Of a DNA stretch of 49,398 bases, positions 16,064 to 23,567 are shown in pieces. The number at the start of each line of letters is the position of its first letter. Position 1 is the stretch's first letter. Source of the DNA: Alphaproteobacteria bacterium (GTDB lineage: Bacteria; Pseudomonadota; Alphaproteobacteria; Kiloniellales; DSM-21159); assembly GCA_030433005.1 (NCBI GenBank), contig JAUILQ010000043.1, forward strand, positions 1 through 49,398. Direction: 5' to 3'. The notes below the pieces were generated by a model. The model saw only the letters and a program-made list of their open reading frames with translations, did no database searches and was not told the DNA's origin. The translations under genes were made by a program, and so were the position numbers.

Positions 16064-16579
16064 TCAGCTGCCGGCGAAGGCCTTCTCGAGCGTCGGCAGG
16101 TCGAGCTTCTTCATCCGCGTCATCGCCGCGAAGGCGCGCTTGGCACCGGCCGCGTCGCCGCTCGTGTACATCTGGAGCAGCCGCTCCGGCACGATCTGCC
16201 AGCAGAGGCCGTAGCGGTCCTTCAGCCAGCCGCATTCGATCTCGCTGCCGCCGCCGCCCTGGCCGAGGCGGTCCCAGAAGAAGTCGACCTCGCCCTGGTC
16301 CCGACAGTGGACCATCATCGAGATCGCCTCGGTGAAGGGGAACTGCGGACCGCCGTTAAGTGCGGCGAAGCTCTGCCCGGCGAGGCGGAAGCTCACGACC
16401 AGTGCCGTGCCGGGCTTGGCGCCGCCGGCCTCGTAGCCGACGTCGCCGTGGCGGGTCACGCCGTCGATCCCGGAGGGGCCGGCGCCGGCCTCCTCGAAGA
16501 CCGAGACGTAGAAGCGGGCGGCTTCCTCGCCCTGTCGGTCGAACCACAGGCAGGGTGTGATGGTCTGGACGCGGGCCAA
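16064..16579 (-). CDS. VOC family (PhnB-like) protein
   Basis: 171 residues from a TTG at 16579; AAGGAG with six-base spacing supports this start. The pattern QTITPCLWFDRQGEEAARFYVSVFEEAG, FAALNGGPQFPFTEAISMMVHC and EIECGWLKDRYGLCWQIVP is that of the PhnB/3-demethylubiquinone-methyltransferase-like glyoxalase fold. Such proteins are usually metal-binding dioxygenase or lyase relatives of unknown substrate. It lies 27 bases after the GST gene and is probably co-transcribed. The extra C-terminal stretch (KRAFAAMTRMKKLDLPTLEK) is common in this subgroup. Confidence 0.85.
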   Translation of the reverse strand: MARVQTITPCLWFDRQGEEAARFYVSVFEEAGAGPSGIDGVTRHGDVGYEAGGAKPGTALVVSFRLAGQSFAALNGGPQFPFTEAISMMVHCRDQGEVDFFWDRLGQGGGGSEIECGWLKDRYGLCWQIVPERLLQMYTSGDAAGAKRAFAAMTRMKKLDLPTLEKAFAGS

Positions 16580-16606
16580 GTCGGGCTCCTTCGCGAGGCG
16601 GGGCGG

Positions 16607-17233
16607 TCAGGCGGCGGCGGGAACGGCCGGGAAGGGCTCGCGCCACGCCGGCAGGGCATCGAGCTGGCCGTGCCAGCGGCGGATCTCGTCGAATTCCTCC
16701 AGCGGGATGCGCGCCTCGGCGGCATAGGGCAGGGCGGCGGCGAGCGTGAAGTCGGCGATCGTCAGCTGGTCGTCGAGCAGCCACTCGCGGCCCGCCAGAT
16801 GGGCTTCCAGGATCCGGGCGTGCCGGCGCAGCTGCTTCAGGGCGTCGGCGCTCGCGGCGGCGTCGGGCTCGCCGAGGCCGAAGCGCGGTCTGATCAGGTA
16901 CTGGAAGTAGAGCTGGCCGGCCTGGCGGGTGAAGTGCTCGGCCGACCAATGCAGCCAGCGCAGCACCTCGACCTGACGGGCGTCCGTCGGCCAGAGCGGC
17001 GAACCGGCCTCCAGGGCCAGATGGCAGAGGATCGCGTCGGACTCCCAGATCGTCCTGCCGTCGTCGCGCTCCAGTACCGGCACCTTGGCGTTGGGATTGA
17101 GCGCGAGGAACCAGGGCCGATGCTGCTCGCCGGCGGCGAGGTCGACGCGGACGTAGTCGAGCGGCGCCTCCAGGAAGCGCGCCAGCGCGCAGACCTTCCG
17201 CGGGTTGAGCGTCTCGGCGTAGTAGAGCTTCAT
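16607..17233 (-). CDS. Glutathione S-transferase family protein
   Basis: 208 residues, ATG at 17233. The thioredoxin-like N-domain (MKLYYAETLNPRKVCALARFL, then PNAKVPVLERDDGRTIWESDAI, with the cis-Pro VPVL and the ESDAI glutathione-binding motif) is followed by the all-helical C-domain (LTIADFTLAAALPYA). Likely conjugates or reduces an electrophilic compound. First gene of a two-gene unit with the VOC protein; a perfect 14-base palindrome just upstream (17266-17279) suggests repression by a MarR-type regulator encoded elsewhere. Confidence 0.9.
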   Translation of the reverse strand: MKLYYAETLNPRKVCALARFLEAPLDYVRVDLAAGEQHRPWFLALNPNAKVPVLERDDGRTIWESDAILCHLALEAGSPLWPTDARQVEVLRWLHWSAEHFTRQAGQLYFQYLIRPRFGLGEPDAAASADALKQLRRHARILEAHLAGREWLLDDQLTIADFTLAAALPYAAEARIPLEEFDEIRRWHGQLDALPAWREPFPAVPAAA

Positions 17234-17265
17234 TCGGCTGGCTCCCTCTTCGGAACGAAGAGAAG

Positions 17266-17279
17266 AGTTGATATCAACT
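17266..17279. promoter_or_regulatory. Perfect palindrome, MarR-type operator candidate
   Basis: AGTTGATATCAACT is a perfect 14-base palindrome 33 bases ahead of the GST start. TTGATATCAA-like dyads are common MarR-family sites (general knowledge). No MarR gene is in the window. Confidence 0.5.
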
Positions 17280-17320
17280 TATAAGGCGCCGTCAAGCGGC
17301 CTCGGCGGGCGTCGCCTTCG

Positions 17321-17341
17321 GCGCCAGGCGTCGCCTGGCGC
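17321..17341. repeat. Perfect hairpin ahead of the M15 peptidase gene
   Basis: GCGCCAGGCG and CGCCTGGCGC face each other across one T. There is no T run, so terminator function is doubtful. It lies between the GST operator and a -10-like TACAAT (17363-17368) of the peptidase gene. Confidence 0.5.
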
Positions 17342-17401
17342 AGAAATGGCCGTCGCCTGTGATACAATCCCGTCAAGGTGGTGCCGGTGGGGAGGCGTGT
17401 C

Positions 17402-17872
17402 ATGGCCAGGATGCTCTCGGCGAACTTCAGCCTCGAAGAGCTCTGCAAGAGCCAGCAAGCGACGCGAAGGGACATCGACAACGGCCTGCGCGAGCCGGCC
17501 GACGCGCCGCTGATAGCGAACCTGGAGCGCGTCTGCCGGCGGATCCTGCAGCCGGTCCGCGACCATTTCGGCACGCCGTTCACGCCATCCAGCGGCTACC
17601 GTTGTCTGGCGCTCAACCGGGCGATCGGCTCGAAGGACGGCTCCCAGCACGTCCGGGGCGAGGCGGCCGATTTCGAGGTGCCCGGCGTCGCCAATGCGGA
17701 GCTCGCCTTCTGGATCCGCGACAACCTGGAGTACGACCAGCTGATCCTCGAGTTCTACACGCCCGGCGATCCGACGAGTGGCTGGGTGCACTGCTCGATC
17801 GTCGAGTCCGGCAACCGCCGCGACCAGCTGACGATCAACCGCTCGGGGACCCTGCCCGGCCTGGTGCCGTAG
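17402..17872 (+). CDS. Peptidase M15-like (D-Ala-D-Ala carboxypeptidase-fold) protein
   Basis: 156 residues from the ATG at 17402, chosen over the upstream GTG at 17378 because GGAGG (17391-17395) is spaced six bases from it. Zinc ligands of the M15A fold are visible: SQHVRGEAADF (His83, Asp90) and WVHCS (His130), with the substrate segment SSGYRCLALNRAIGS. Such short M15A_3 proteins are common in phage lysis modules and as stand-alone genes; no signal peptide is seen and no phage genes are near. It may be a phage remnant or a cytoplasmic murein-peptide hydrolase. Confidence 0.85.
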   Translation: MARMLSANFSLEELCKSQQATRRDIDNGLREPADAPLIANLERVCRRILQPVRDHFGTPFTPSSGYRCLALNRAIGSKDGSQHVRGEAADFEVPGVANAELAFWIRDNLEYDQLILEFYTPGDPTSGWVHCSIVESGNRRDQLTINRSGTLPGLVP

Positions 17873-17913
17873 GGCGTCGGGAGCGGCGCTGCGGGGGGCG
17901 GCGAGGGGGCGGT

Positions 17914-19062
17914 CTACTCCGCCGGCAGCAGGATCGGGCCCTTGGCCTGCCAGGACAGCCAGACCGGCGCGCCGGACTGCAGCCAGCCCTCGGTCTCGCG
18001 GTCGACGTTCTGGGCGGCGACGGCGACCGGCTTCTCGACGCCCGGCAGGTTGACGTAGTAGTGGCTGCGGTCGCCGAGGTAGTTGGCCGCGGCGATCCGG
18101 CCCTCGACGGCCCCGGCCGGGGCGCGCTCGGCGGTGTCGGCGATCGCCATCTTCTCCGGCCGGATCGCCAGCAGCACGGCGGCGCCCTCGGCGAGGTCGC
18201 CGGCGACCGCCTCGGCCGTGATCGTGCCCAGGCCCTCGGCCTCGACCACGGCCTGGCCGTTCTCGCGGCCGCGCACCCGGCCCTTCAGGAAGTTCATCGA
18301 GCCGATGAAGGCGGCGACCTCGGCGCAGGTCGGGCGCTCGTACAGGGTGTGGGGGTCGTCGACCTGCAGGACGTGGCCCGCCGACATCACGGCGATGCGG
18401 TCCGACATGGTCAGCGCCTCCTCCTGGTCGTGGGTCACGAACACGAAGGTGATGCCGAGCTGCTCCTGCAGCTGGCGCAGCTCGATCTGCATCTCCTCGC
18501 GCAGCTTCTTGTCGAGGGCGCCGAGCGGCTCGTCGAGCAGCAGCACCTTCGGCCGGCGCACCAGGGCGCGGGCCAGGGCGACGCGCTGGCGCTGGCCGCC
18601 CGACAGCTGGTCGGCGCCGCGCGAGGCGTAGCCCGAGAGCTTGATCATCTCCAGCGCCTCGTCGACGCGGCGCCTCAGGTCGGCTTTCGAAAGCTTCTCC
18701 TTTCGAAGGCCGTAGGCGATGTTCTGGCCGACGTTGAGGTGCGGGAAGATCGCGTAGCTCTGGAACACCATGTTGGTCGGCCGGCGGTGCGCCGCGACCG
18801 CGGCCATCGGCTGGCCGTCGATCAGGATCTCGCCCTCGCTCGGCGCCTCGAAGCCGGCCAGCATGCGCAGCAGCGTGGTCTTGCCGCAGCCCGAGGCGCC
18901 GAGCAGCGAGAAGAACTCGCCGCGTGCGATCTGAAGGCTGACGGCGTCGACGGCGACGACGCTGGCGCCGAAGCGCTTGGTGACCTGCTGGATGTCGATG
19001 AAGCGCGAGGGGTCGGTCGCCGCGGCGGCGCCGGACGGCATGCCGGTGGCCTGAGTGCTCAT
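17914..19062 (-). CDS. potA: Spermidine/putrescine-type ABC transporter ATP-binding protein
   Basis: 382 residues, ATG at 19062. Complete ABC ATPase: Walker A GASGCGKT (55-62), Q-loop Gln101, signature LSGGQ (153-157), Walker B VLLLDEP (173-179) and H-loop His211, followed by a TOBE domain (about 290-375). It energises uptake by the two permeases upstream in the same operon; the gene lies 12 bases after the second permease. Sequence is typical of PotA/polyamine-type importers. The operon holds no substrate-binding protein; the PotD-like protein at 10088 is the best local candidate. Confidence 0.9.
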   Translation of the reverse strand: MSTQATGMPSGAAAATDPSRFIDIQQVTKRFGASVVAVDAVSLQIARGEFFSLLGASGCGKTTLLRMLAGFEAPSEGEILIDGQPMAAVAAHRRPTNMVFQSYAIFPHLNVGQNIAYGLRKEKLSKADLRRRVDEALEMIKLSGYASRGADQLSGGQRQRVALARALVRRPKVLLLDEPLGALDKKLREEMQIELRQLQEQLGITFVFVTHDQEEALTMSDRIAVMSAGHVLQVDDPHTLYERPTCAEVAAFIGSMNFLKGRVRGRENGQAVVEAEGLGTITAEAVAGDLAEGAAVLLAIRPEKMAIADTAERAPAGAVEGRIAAANYLGDRSHYYVNLPGVEKPVAVAAQNVDRETEGWLQSGAPVWLSWQAKGPILLPAE

Positions 19063-19074
19063 GCGCGAGGGGTC

Positions 19075-19890
19075 CTAGTTCCAGACGCCGGGGCCGGCCT
19101 TGACGTGGCCGCGCCGGCGGATCCATTCGGAGAAGACGACGAGAATCGCCGAGAACACCAGGATGCAGGCGCCGAGCGCGAGAACGGTCGGCAGACGCTG
19201 CGGGAAGCGCAGCTGGCTCCAGATGAACACCGGCAGCGTGGTGTCGGTCGCCGAAAGGAAGAAGGCGATGATGAACTCGTCGAACGAGATGGTGAAGGTC
19301 AGCAGCAGGCTGGCGACGACGCCGGGCAGGATCAGCGGCAGCGTCACGCGGAAGAAGGTCGTGACCGGGCCCTCGCCGAGATCCAGCGAAGCCTCCTCGA
19401 GGTTGCGATCGAAGCCCTCCATGCGGCTCATCAGCACGGCGATGGCGAAGGGCAGGCAGATCAGCGTGTGGCCGATGATCACGGAGTGGGTGCCCAGCCC
19501 CAGGCCGATCTGGTTGAGCAGGATCAGCAGCGAGACGCCGACGATGATCTCCGGCAGCACCATCGGCAGCATGACCACGCCGAGCGACAGGCGCTGGCCG
19601 CGGTAGCGATAGCGCGTGTAGGCCTTGGCCGCGAAGATCGCCAGCGTCGTCGCCAGCACCGAGGAGGTGATGGCGATCTCGAGCGAGTTGCCGAGCGCCT
19701 CGTGCAGCCGCTCGTTCTCGAGCAGCGTGCCGTACCACTTGAAGGTCCAGCCCTCGATCGGGAAGGCGATGTAGATCGACTGGTTGAACGAGAACAGCGG
19801 CAGGAACAGCACCGGGACGTAGAGGAACGCCAGGTAGAGGACGGCGTAGGATGCCCGGTAGCCCCGGCCTTGGCGGGCGATCGTGCTCAT
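19075..19890 (-). CDS. potC: Polyamine-type ABC transporter permease (PotC-like)
   Basis: 271 residues, ATG at 19890. About six membrane helices with the binding-protein-dependent EAA loop (EEASLDLGEGPVTTFFRVTL ... PLILPG) that docks onto the ATPase. Size and sequence fit PotC. The ribosome site (GGGGAG) lies in a degenerate unit of the 15-base tandem repeat that separates it from the PotB-like gene. Forms the membrane channel with the PotB-like permease. Confidence 0.9.
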   Translation of the reverse strand: MSTIARQGRGYRASYAVLYLAFLYVPVLFLPLFSFNQSIYIAFPIEGWTFKWYGTLLENERLHEALGNSLEIAITSSVLATTLAIFAAKAYTRYRYRGQRLSLGVVMLPMVLPEIIVGVSLLILLNQIGLGLGTHSVIIGHTLICLPFAIAVLMSRMEGFDRNLEEASLDLGEGPVTTFFRVTLPLILPGVVASLLLTFTISFDEFIIAFFLSATDTTLPVFIWSQLRFPQRLPTVLALGACILVFSAILVVFSEWIRRRGHVKAGPGVWN

Positions 19891-19911
19891 GTCCGCGTTC
19901 TCCCCGTTCGG

Positions 19912-19986
19912 TGTTTGCCCGTCGGGTGTTTGCCCGTGCGCCGTTTGTCCGTGCGCTGTTTGTCCGTGCGCTGTTTGTCCGTGCGC
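19912..19986. repeat. 15-base tandem repeat, five units, between permease genes
   Basis: Units at 19912, 19927, 19942, 19957 and 19972 follow the pattern TGTTTGTCCGTGCGC, with a more degenerate sixth unit before them (about 19897-19911). It fills the 103-base gap between the PotB-like stop and the PotC-like start. The period of 15 keeps frame, so both strands stay open (minus strand QRTDK repeats), but coding is unlikely. Confidence 0.9.
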
Positions 19987-19993
19987 TGCGCGC

Positions 19994-20935
19994 TCATGCG
20001 ATCTTCTCCGTCGCCCGCTTCGAGAACCAGACGAAGAGGCAGGCGATCAGCGTGACCGTGACCATCGAGGCGATCGAGAGCGCGGCGCCCAGCGGCCAGT
20101 CGTTGGCCTTGCTGAACTGCGTCTGGATCAGGTTGGCGATCATCAGCCCGCTCGGCCCGCCGACCAGGGTCGGGGTCACGTAGTCGCCGACGGTCGGGAT
20201 GAAGATCACGATGGCGGCGGCGATGACGCCCGGCATCGACAGCGGGAAGGTGACCCGCCAGAAGCGCCGCAGCGGCCCGTCGCCGAGGTCGGTCGCGGCT
20301 TCCAGCAGCGAGCGGTCGATCTTCTCCAGGCTGACGTAGATCGGCAGGATCGCGAAGGCCGCCCAGGCGTGGGCCAGCGTCAGGATCACTGCGAAGGGGT
20401 TGTAGAGCAGGAAGGACAGCGGCTCGTCGATGACGCCGAGCCAGGCCAGGCCCGAGTTGATGACGCCGTCGTAGCCCAGGATGATCTTCCAGGCGAAGAC
20501 GCGCAGCAGGTAGCTGGTCCAGAACGGCAGGGTGATCAGCACCAGCCAGACCATCTTGTGGCGCGTCACGTCGAAGGCGACGTAGTAGGCCAGCGGATAG
20601 GCCAGCAGCACGGTCAGCAGCGTGACCAGCCCCGAGATGCCGACCGAGCGCGCGAAGACCGTCAGGTAGATCGTCCGGTCGGCGATGGTCTGGTAGTTGT
20701 TCAGGGTCAGCGTCGTGTCGATGTCGACGTAGTCCTGGGTCCAGAAGCTGAACAGGACCAGCAGCCCGATCGGCACGGCGAGCGCGGCGATGACGACGAA
20801 GAGGGCAGGGGCCGAGAGGCACCAGCCGCGGATGCCCTCGCTCTGCAGGTAGAGCCGACCCCAGCGGCTGCGCCAGCCGTCAGCGGTCTGGGCCGACGCG
20901 CCGGCGGTGTCGCCTGCGAGCGCGCCGCCGCTCAC
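19994..20935 (-). CDS. potB: Polyamine-type ABC transporter permease (PotB-like)
   Basis: 313 residues from a GTG at 20935 that overlaps the upstream TetR gene stop (GTGA, 20932-20935), showing translational coupling with the regulator. The N-terminal ~35 residues are hydrophilic, then about six membrane helices, and the EAA loop LEAATDLGDGPLRRFWRVTF ... PLSMPG. Fits the PotB/PotH permease family. First transport gene after tetR, followed by PotC-like permease and ATPase. Confidence 0.9.
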   Translation of the reverse strand: MSGGALAGDTAGASAQTADGWRSRWGRLYLQSEGIRGWCLSAPALFVVIAALAVPIGLLVLFSFWTQDYVDIDTTLTLNNYQTIADRTIYLTVFARSVGISGLVTLLTVLLAYPLAYYVAFDVTRHKMVWLVLITLPFWTSYLLRVFAWKIILGYDGVINSGLAWLGVIDEPLSFLLYNPFAVILTLAHAWAAFAILPIYVSLEKIDRSLLEAATDLGDGPLRRFWRVTFPLSMPGVIAAAIVIFIPTVGDYVTPTLVGGPSGLMIANLIQTQFSKANDWPLGAALSIASMVTVTLIACLFVWFSKRATEKIA

Positions 20936-21627
20936 CGCTCGCCTCCCGCGGCGGCCTGTGCCTCCGGGACGGCAGCGGGAGCGGCCGCCGCCGGCATGTC
21001 GAAATGGCGCGGGAACAGCGAGGCCAGGTAGGTCCGGCAGGTCCGCTTGGCCGCCTCGCGCTCGAAGGTCGCCGGCGCCAGCAGCAGCTCCAGCCAGAGC
21101 CCGTCGATCATGCAGCGCAGCCCCTTGGCGGCGACCGCCGGCGACACCGCGTAGCCGCCGTCCCCGACCACGGCGGCGGTCAGCTCCTCCATGGTGCGCG
21201 CGAACTCGCTGTCGGCGCGCGCGCAGACCTCCATGTAGGTCGGCCGCGACTTCGACTCGCCCCAGAAGGCGTACCAGACGGCGATCTTCTTGCGGTTGCA
21301 GACCTGCGGGTGGAAGTCGGCGTCGACGATGGCGTTGAGCTTGCCGGCGGCGCTCAGGCCGGGCCGGGAGATCGCCTTCATCCAGAAGGTGCGGTACTCC
21401 TCGGTCAGGTGGCGCAGCGTGGCGACGAGCAGCTGCTCCTTGCTCTCGAAATGGAAGTTGACCAGCGAGCGCGAGACGTTGGCGCGCGCCGAGACCTTGT
21501 GCAGCGTGGTCTCCGCGAAGCCGCTGGCGGCGATCGAGTCGACCGTCGCCGCGATCAGCTGCTGGCGCGTGACTTCCTTCTTCTCGGCGCGCTTGAGCGG
21601 CTGTGCCGTGGCCGCGCGTTGGGGCAT
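20932..21627 (-). CDS. TetR/AcrR family regulator, BetI-like (second copy)
   Basis: 231 residues, ATG at 21627. N-terminal helix-turn-helix (RQQLIAATVDSIAASGFAET, VSRSLVNFHFESKEQLLVAT) and a BetI-like ligand domain (AVWYAFWGESKSRPTYMEVC, GLRCMIDGLWLELLL). Same subfamily as the regulator at 7669. First gene of the ABC operon, translationally coupled to the PotB-like gene, and divergent from the aminotransferase operon. Paired operator-like sites at 21752-21798 suggest autorepression and control of both directions. The C-terminal 20 residues are Ala/Pro-rich and probably disordered. Confidence 0.9.
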   Translation of the reverse strand: MPQRAATAQPLKRAEKKEVTRQQLIAATVDSIAASGFAETTLHKVSARANVSRSLVNFHFESKEQLLVATLRHLTEEYRTFWMKAISRPGLSAAGKLNAIVDADFHPQVCNRKKIAVWYAFWGESKSRPTYMEVCARADSEFARTMEELTAAVVGDGGYAVSPAVAAKGLRCMIDGLWLELLLAPATFEREAAKRTCRTYLASLFPRHFDMPAAAAPAAVPEAQAAAGGER

Positions 21628-21704
21628 CCGCAGGCTTCCAACCTCGTGTCGTTTTCGGGTCCCGGCGGCCCGGATTCAGGCCGGACCGCCGTTCCAAATC
21701 CCTG

Positions 21705-21719
21705 GTATGGCAGCCATAC
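21705..21719. promoter_or_regulatory. Perfect 15-base palindrome upstream of tetR
   Basis: GTATGGC, one A, GCCATAC. Lies 78-92 bases ahead of the TetR start. Different in sequence from sites 3 and 4, so a second regulator may bind here. Confidence 0.45.
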
Positions 21720-21751
21720 TGCGCAAGCGAACAGCGAGATGAAAGAACTAT

Positions 21752-21775
21752 TTTGATTGAACGGTCGTTCGACGT
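21752..21775. promoter_or_regulatory. Putative TetR operator, site 3
   Basis: Contains the dyad GAACG-GT-CGTTC within TTGAACGGTCGTTCGA (21757-21772). Compared with site 2 on the opposite strand, 16 of 24 bases agree, including the leading TTTGATTG. The dyad resembles TGAACGTTCA-type sites attributed to BetI (from memory). Confidence 0.55.
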
Positions 21776-21798
21776 GTCGCTGGACAAGCGTTCAGCGA
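21775..21798. promoter_or_regulatory. Putative TetR operator, site 4
   Basis: Immediately follows site 3 in the same orientation. Shares 16 of 24 bases with site 2, including the final TTCAGCGA, and contains the perfect dyad CGTTC-AGC-GAACG (21789-21801). Confidence 0.5.
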
Positions 21799-21936
21799 AC
21801 GGCCATATTGGAAGCATCAGGCAGGTCTGGGCGAGCGCGTCCGCCGCCCCCGCATCCCGAAGCGACGCCGGGGATGAGGGGACGCCGGCGGTGCGGCAGC
21901 CGCCCGGTCCGGTCGTCGAGACGAGAGGTGAAACCC

Positions 21937-23433
21937 GTGTCCAAGTCGAACGCCGATATCGTGGCGCGCCCCGCCGGCAAGGCCGGCCCGGCTGCTGCCG
22001 CCACCCGTTCCAATCCCGGCGCCACGATCGCTCCGGGCGGCAACGCCGTCGCCGAGCTCGAGGCCCTGGCCACGCGCCACCTGGTGCAGCCCTGGGAGTC
22101 GCTGGAGAACCTGGGGCAGGAGGCGCGCCCGCTGCTGACCGGCGCGGAGCGCGTCTACGTCGAGGACGCCAAGGGCAACCGCCTGCTCGACGGCCCGGCC
22201 GGCATGTGGTGCATGCAGGTCGGCTACGGCCGCAGGGAGATCGCCGAGGCCATGGCCGAGCAGGCCATGAGCCTGGCCTACAACTCGCCCTGGTACTCGA
22301 CCAGCACGCCGGCCGCCGAGCTCGCCGCGCGCATCGCCGAGATGACGCCGGGCGACCTCAACCACGTGTTCTTCACGACCGGCGGCTCGACCGCCGTCGA
22401 TTCGGCCCTGCGCTTCGTGCACTTCTTCAACAACTACAAGGGCCGGCCGGAAAAGAAGCTGATCCTGTCGCGCGGCGGCGCCTACCACGGCAGCACCTAT
22501 CTCGCGGCCTCCTGCTCGGGCAAGGAGCGCGACAAGGTCTTCCTCGACTTCGCCGACGACCTGGTCGTGCACCTCTCCTCGCCGAACCCCTATCGCCGCC
22601 CCGAGGGCATGACGGTGGAGGGCTTCTGCGACTTCCTGATCGAGGAGATGGAGGCCAAGATCCTGGAGCTCGGGCCCGAGCGCATCGCCGCCTTCATCGG
22701 CGAGCCGATCCTCGCTTCCGGCGGCGTGCTGATGCCGCCGGAGGGCTATCACAAGCGGGCCCACGCGCTCTGCCGCAAGTACGACATCCTGTTCATCGCC
22801 GACGAGGTGGTGACCGCCTTCGGCCGGCTCGGCCACTGGTTCGCCAGCGAGGAGGTCTTCGGCGTCGTGCCCGACATCGTGACCTTCGCCAAGGGCGTGA
22901 CCTCCGGCTACGTGCCGCTCGGCGGCTTCGCCATCTCGAGCAGCCTGCTCGAGCAGGTCAGCGGCCCGGACAACAAGGGCTCGGTCTACTCGAACGGCTA
23001 CACCTACTCGGGCCATCCGGTGTCCTGCGCCGCGGCGCTGGCCAACATCCGGATCATCGAGCAGGAGCACCTGCTGGAGCACGTCCGCGAGATCTCGCCC
23101 TACTTCCAGGCGCGCCTGAAGGAGCTGGAGGCGCTGCCGCTGGTCGGCGAGGTGCGCGGCATGGGCCTGATGGCCTGCGTAGACTGCGTCGCCGACAAGA
23201 AGAGCAAGAACCCCCTGGCGCTCGACAACGAGGTCGGCGGGCGCATCGACGCGCACTGCCAGGAGCTCGGCCTGGTGGTGCGGCCGATCTACAACATGTG
23301 CGTGATGTCGCCGCCGCTGATCATCGAGAAGCCGGAGATCGACAAGATGGTCGAGATCCTGCGCAAGGGCATCGAGATGACCCAGGACGACCTCGAGCGC
23401 GAGGGCCTCTGGCACCGCTCGATGGCGGAGTAA
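21937..23433 (+). CDS. Class III aminotransferase (polyamine/omega-amino acid type)
   Basis: 498 residues from a GTG at 21937 with GAGAGG ahead; an earlier GTG at 21928 is possible, and the frame stays open to 21757. PLP-fold type I: GGSTAVDSALRF (149-160), aspartate Asp289 (LFIADEVVTAFGRLG) and PLP lysine Lys319 (TFAKGVTSGYVPLGG). Related enzymes move the amino group of putrescine, beta-alanine or omega-amino acids to pyruvate. The N-terminal ~35 residues are Ala/Gly-rich and probably disordered. It faces the polyamine-type ABC operon and leads the acyl-CoA operon, so it likely deaminates the imported amine. Exact substrate unknown. Confidence 0.9.
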   Translation: MSKSNADIVARPAGKAGPAAAATRSNPGATIAPGGNAVAELEALATRHLVQPWESLENLGQEARPLLTGAERVYVEDAKGNRLLDGPAGMWCMQVGYGRREIAEAMAEQAMSLAYNSPWYSTSTPAAELAARIAEMTPGDLNHVFFTTGGSTAVDSALRFVHFFNNYKGRPEKKLILSRGGAYHGSTYLAASCSGKERDKVFLDFADDLVVHLSSPNPYRRPEGMTVEGFCDFLIEEMEAKILELGPERIAAFIGEPILASGGVLMPPEGYHKRAHALCRKYDILFIADEVVTAFGRLGHWFASEEVFGVVPDIVTFAKGVTSGYVPLGGFAISSSLLEQVSGPDNKGSVYSNGYTYSGHPVSCAAALANIRIIEQEHLLEHVREISPYFQARLKELEALPLVGEVRGMGLMACVDCVADKKSKNPLALDNEVGGRIDAHCQELGLVVRPIYNMCVMSPPLIIEKPEIDKMVEILRKGIEMTQDDLEREGLWHRSMAE

Positions 23434-23567
23434 GGGGGGCGCCGCCGGCGGCCTCCACCGTCGGTCCCGCAGGCTGGCCCGACGGGCCGGCCGCAGACGC
23501 CGGCTTGTGAATCCCGTTCCCGAGGATTAGGGCTCTCCGCGCACGGCGAGACGAGGAGAAGGACTGC

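Larger units (their letters stand above)
21628..21936. other. Divergent tetR-aminotransferase control region
   Basis: A 309-base gap with three dyads: a perfect GTATGGC-A-GCCATAC (21705-21719), then operator-like sites 3 and 4 (21752-21775, 21775-21798). No convincing sigma-70 hexamers were fixed. The longer frame starting at 21757 crosses the operators and is not expected to be coding before the GTG at 21937. Confidence 0.6.

Noticed and set aside
17402..17872. Prophage lysis gene
   Set aside because: The M15-type peptidase resembles phage endolysins, but no holin, tail or integrase gene surrounds it.
19883..21031. Open frame with VCPCA repeats on the plus strand
   Set aside because: The repeats come from the 15-base tandem array; the rest is antisense to permease and TetR genes.
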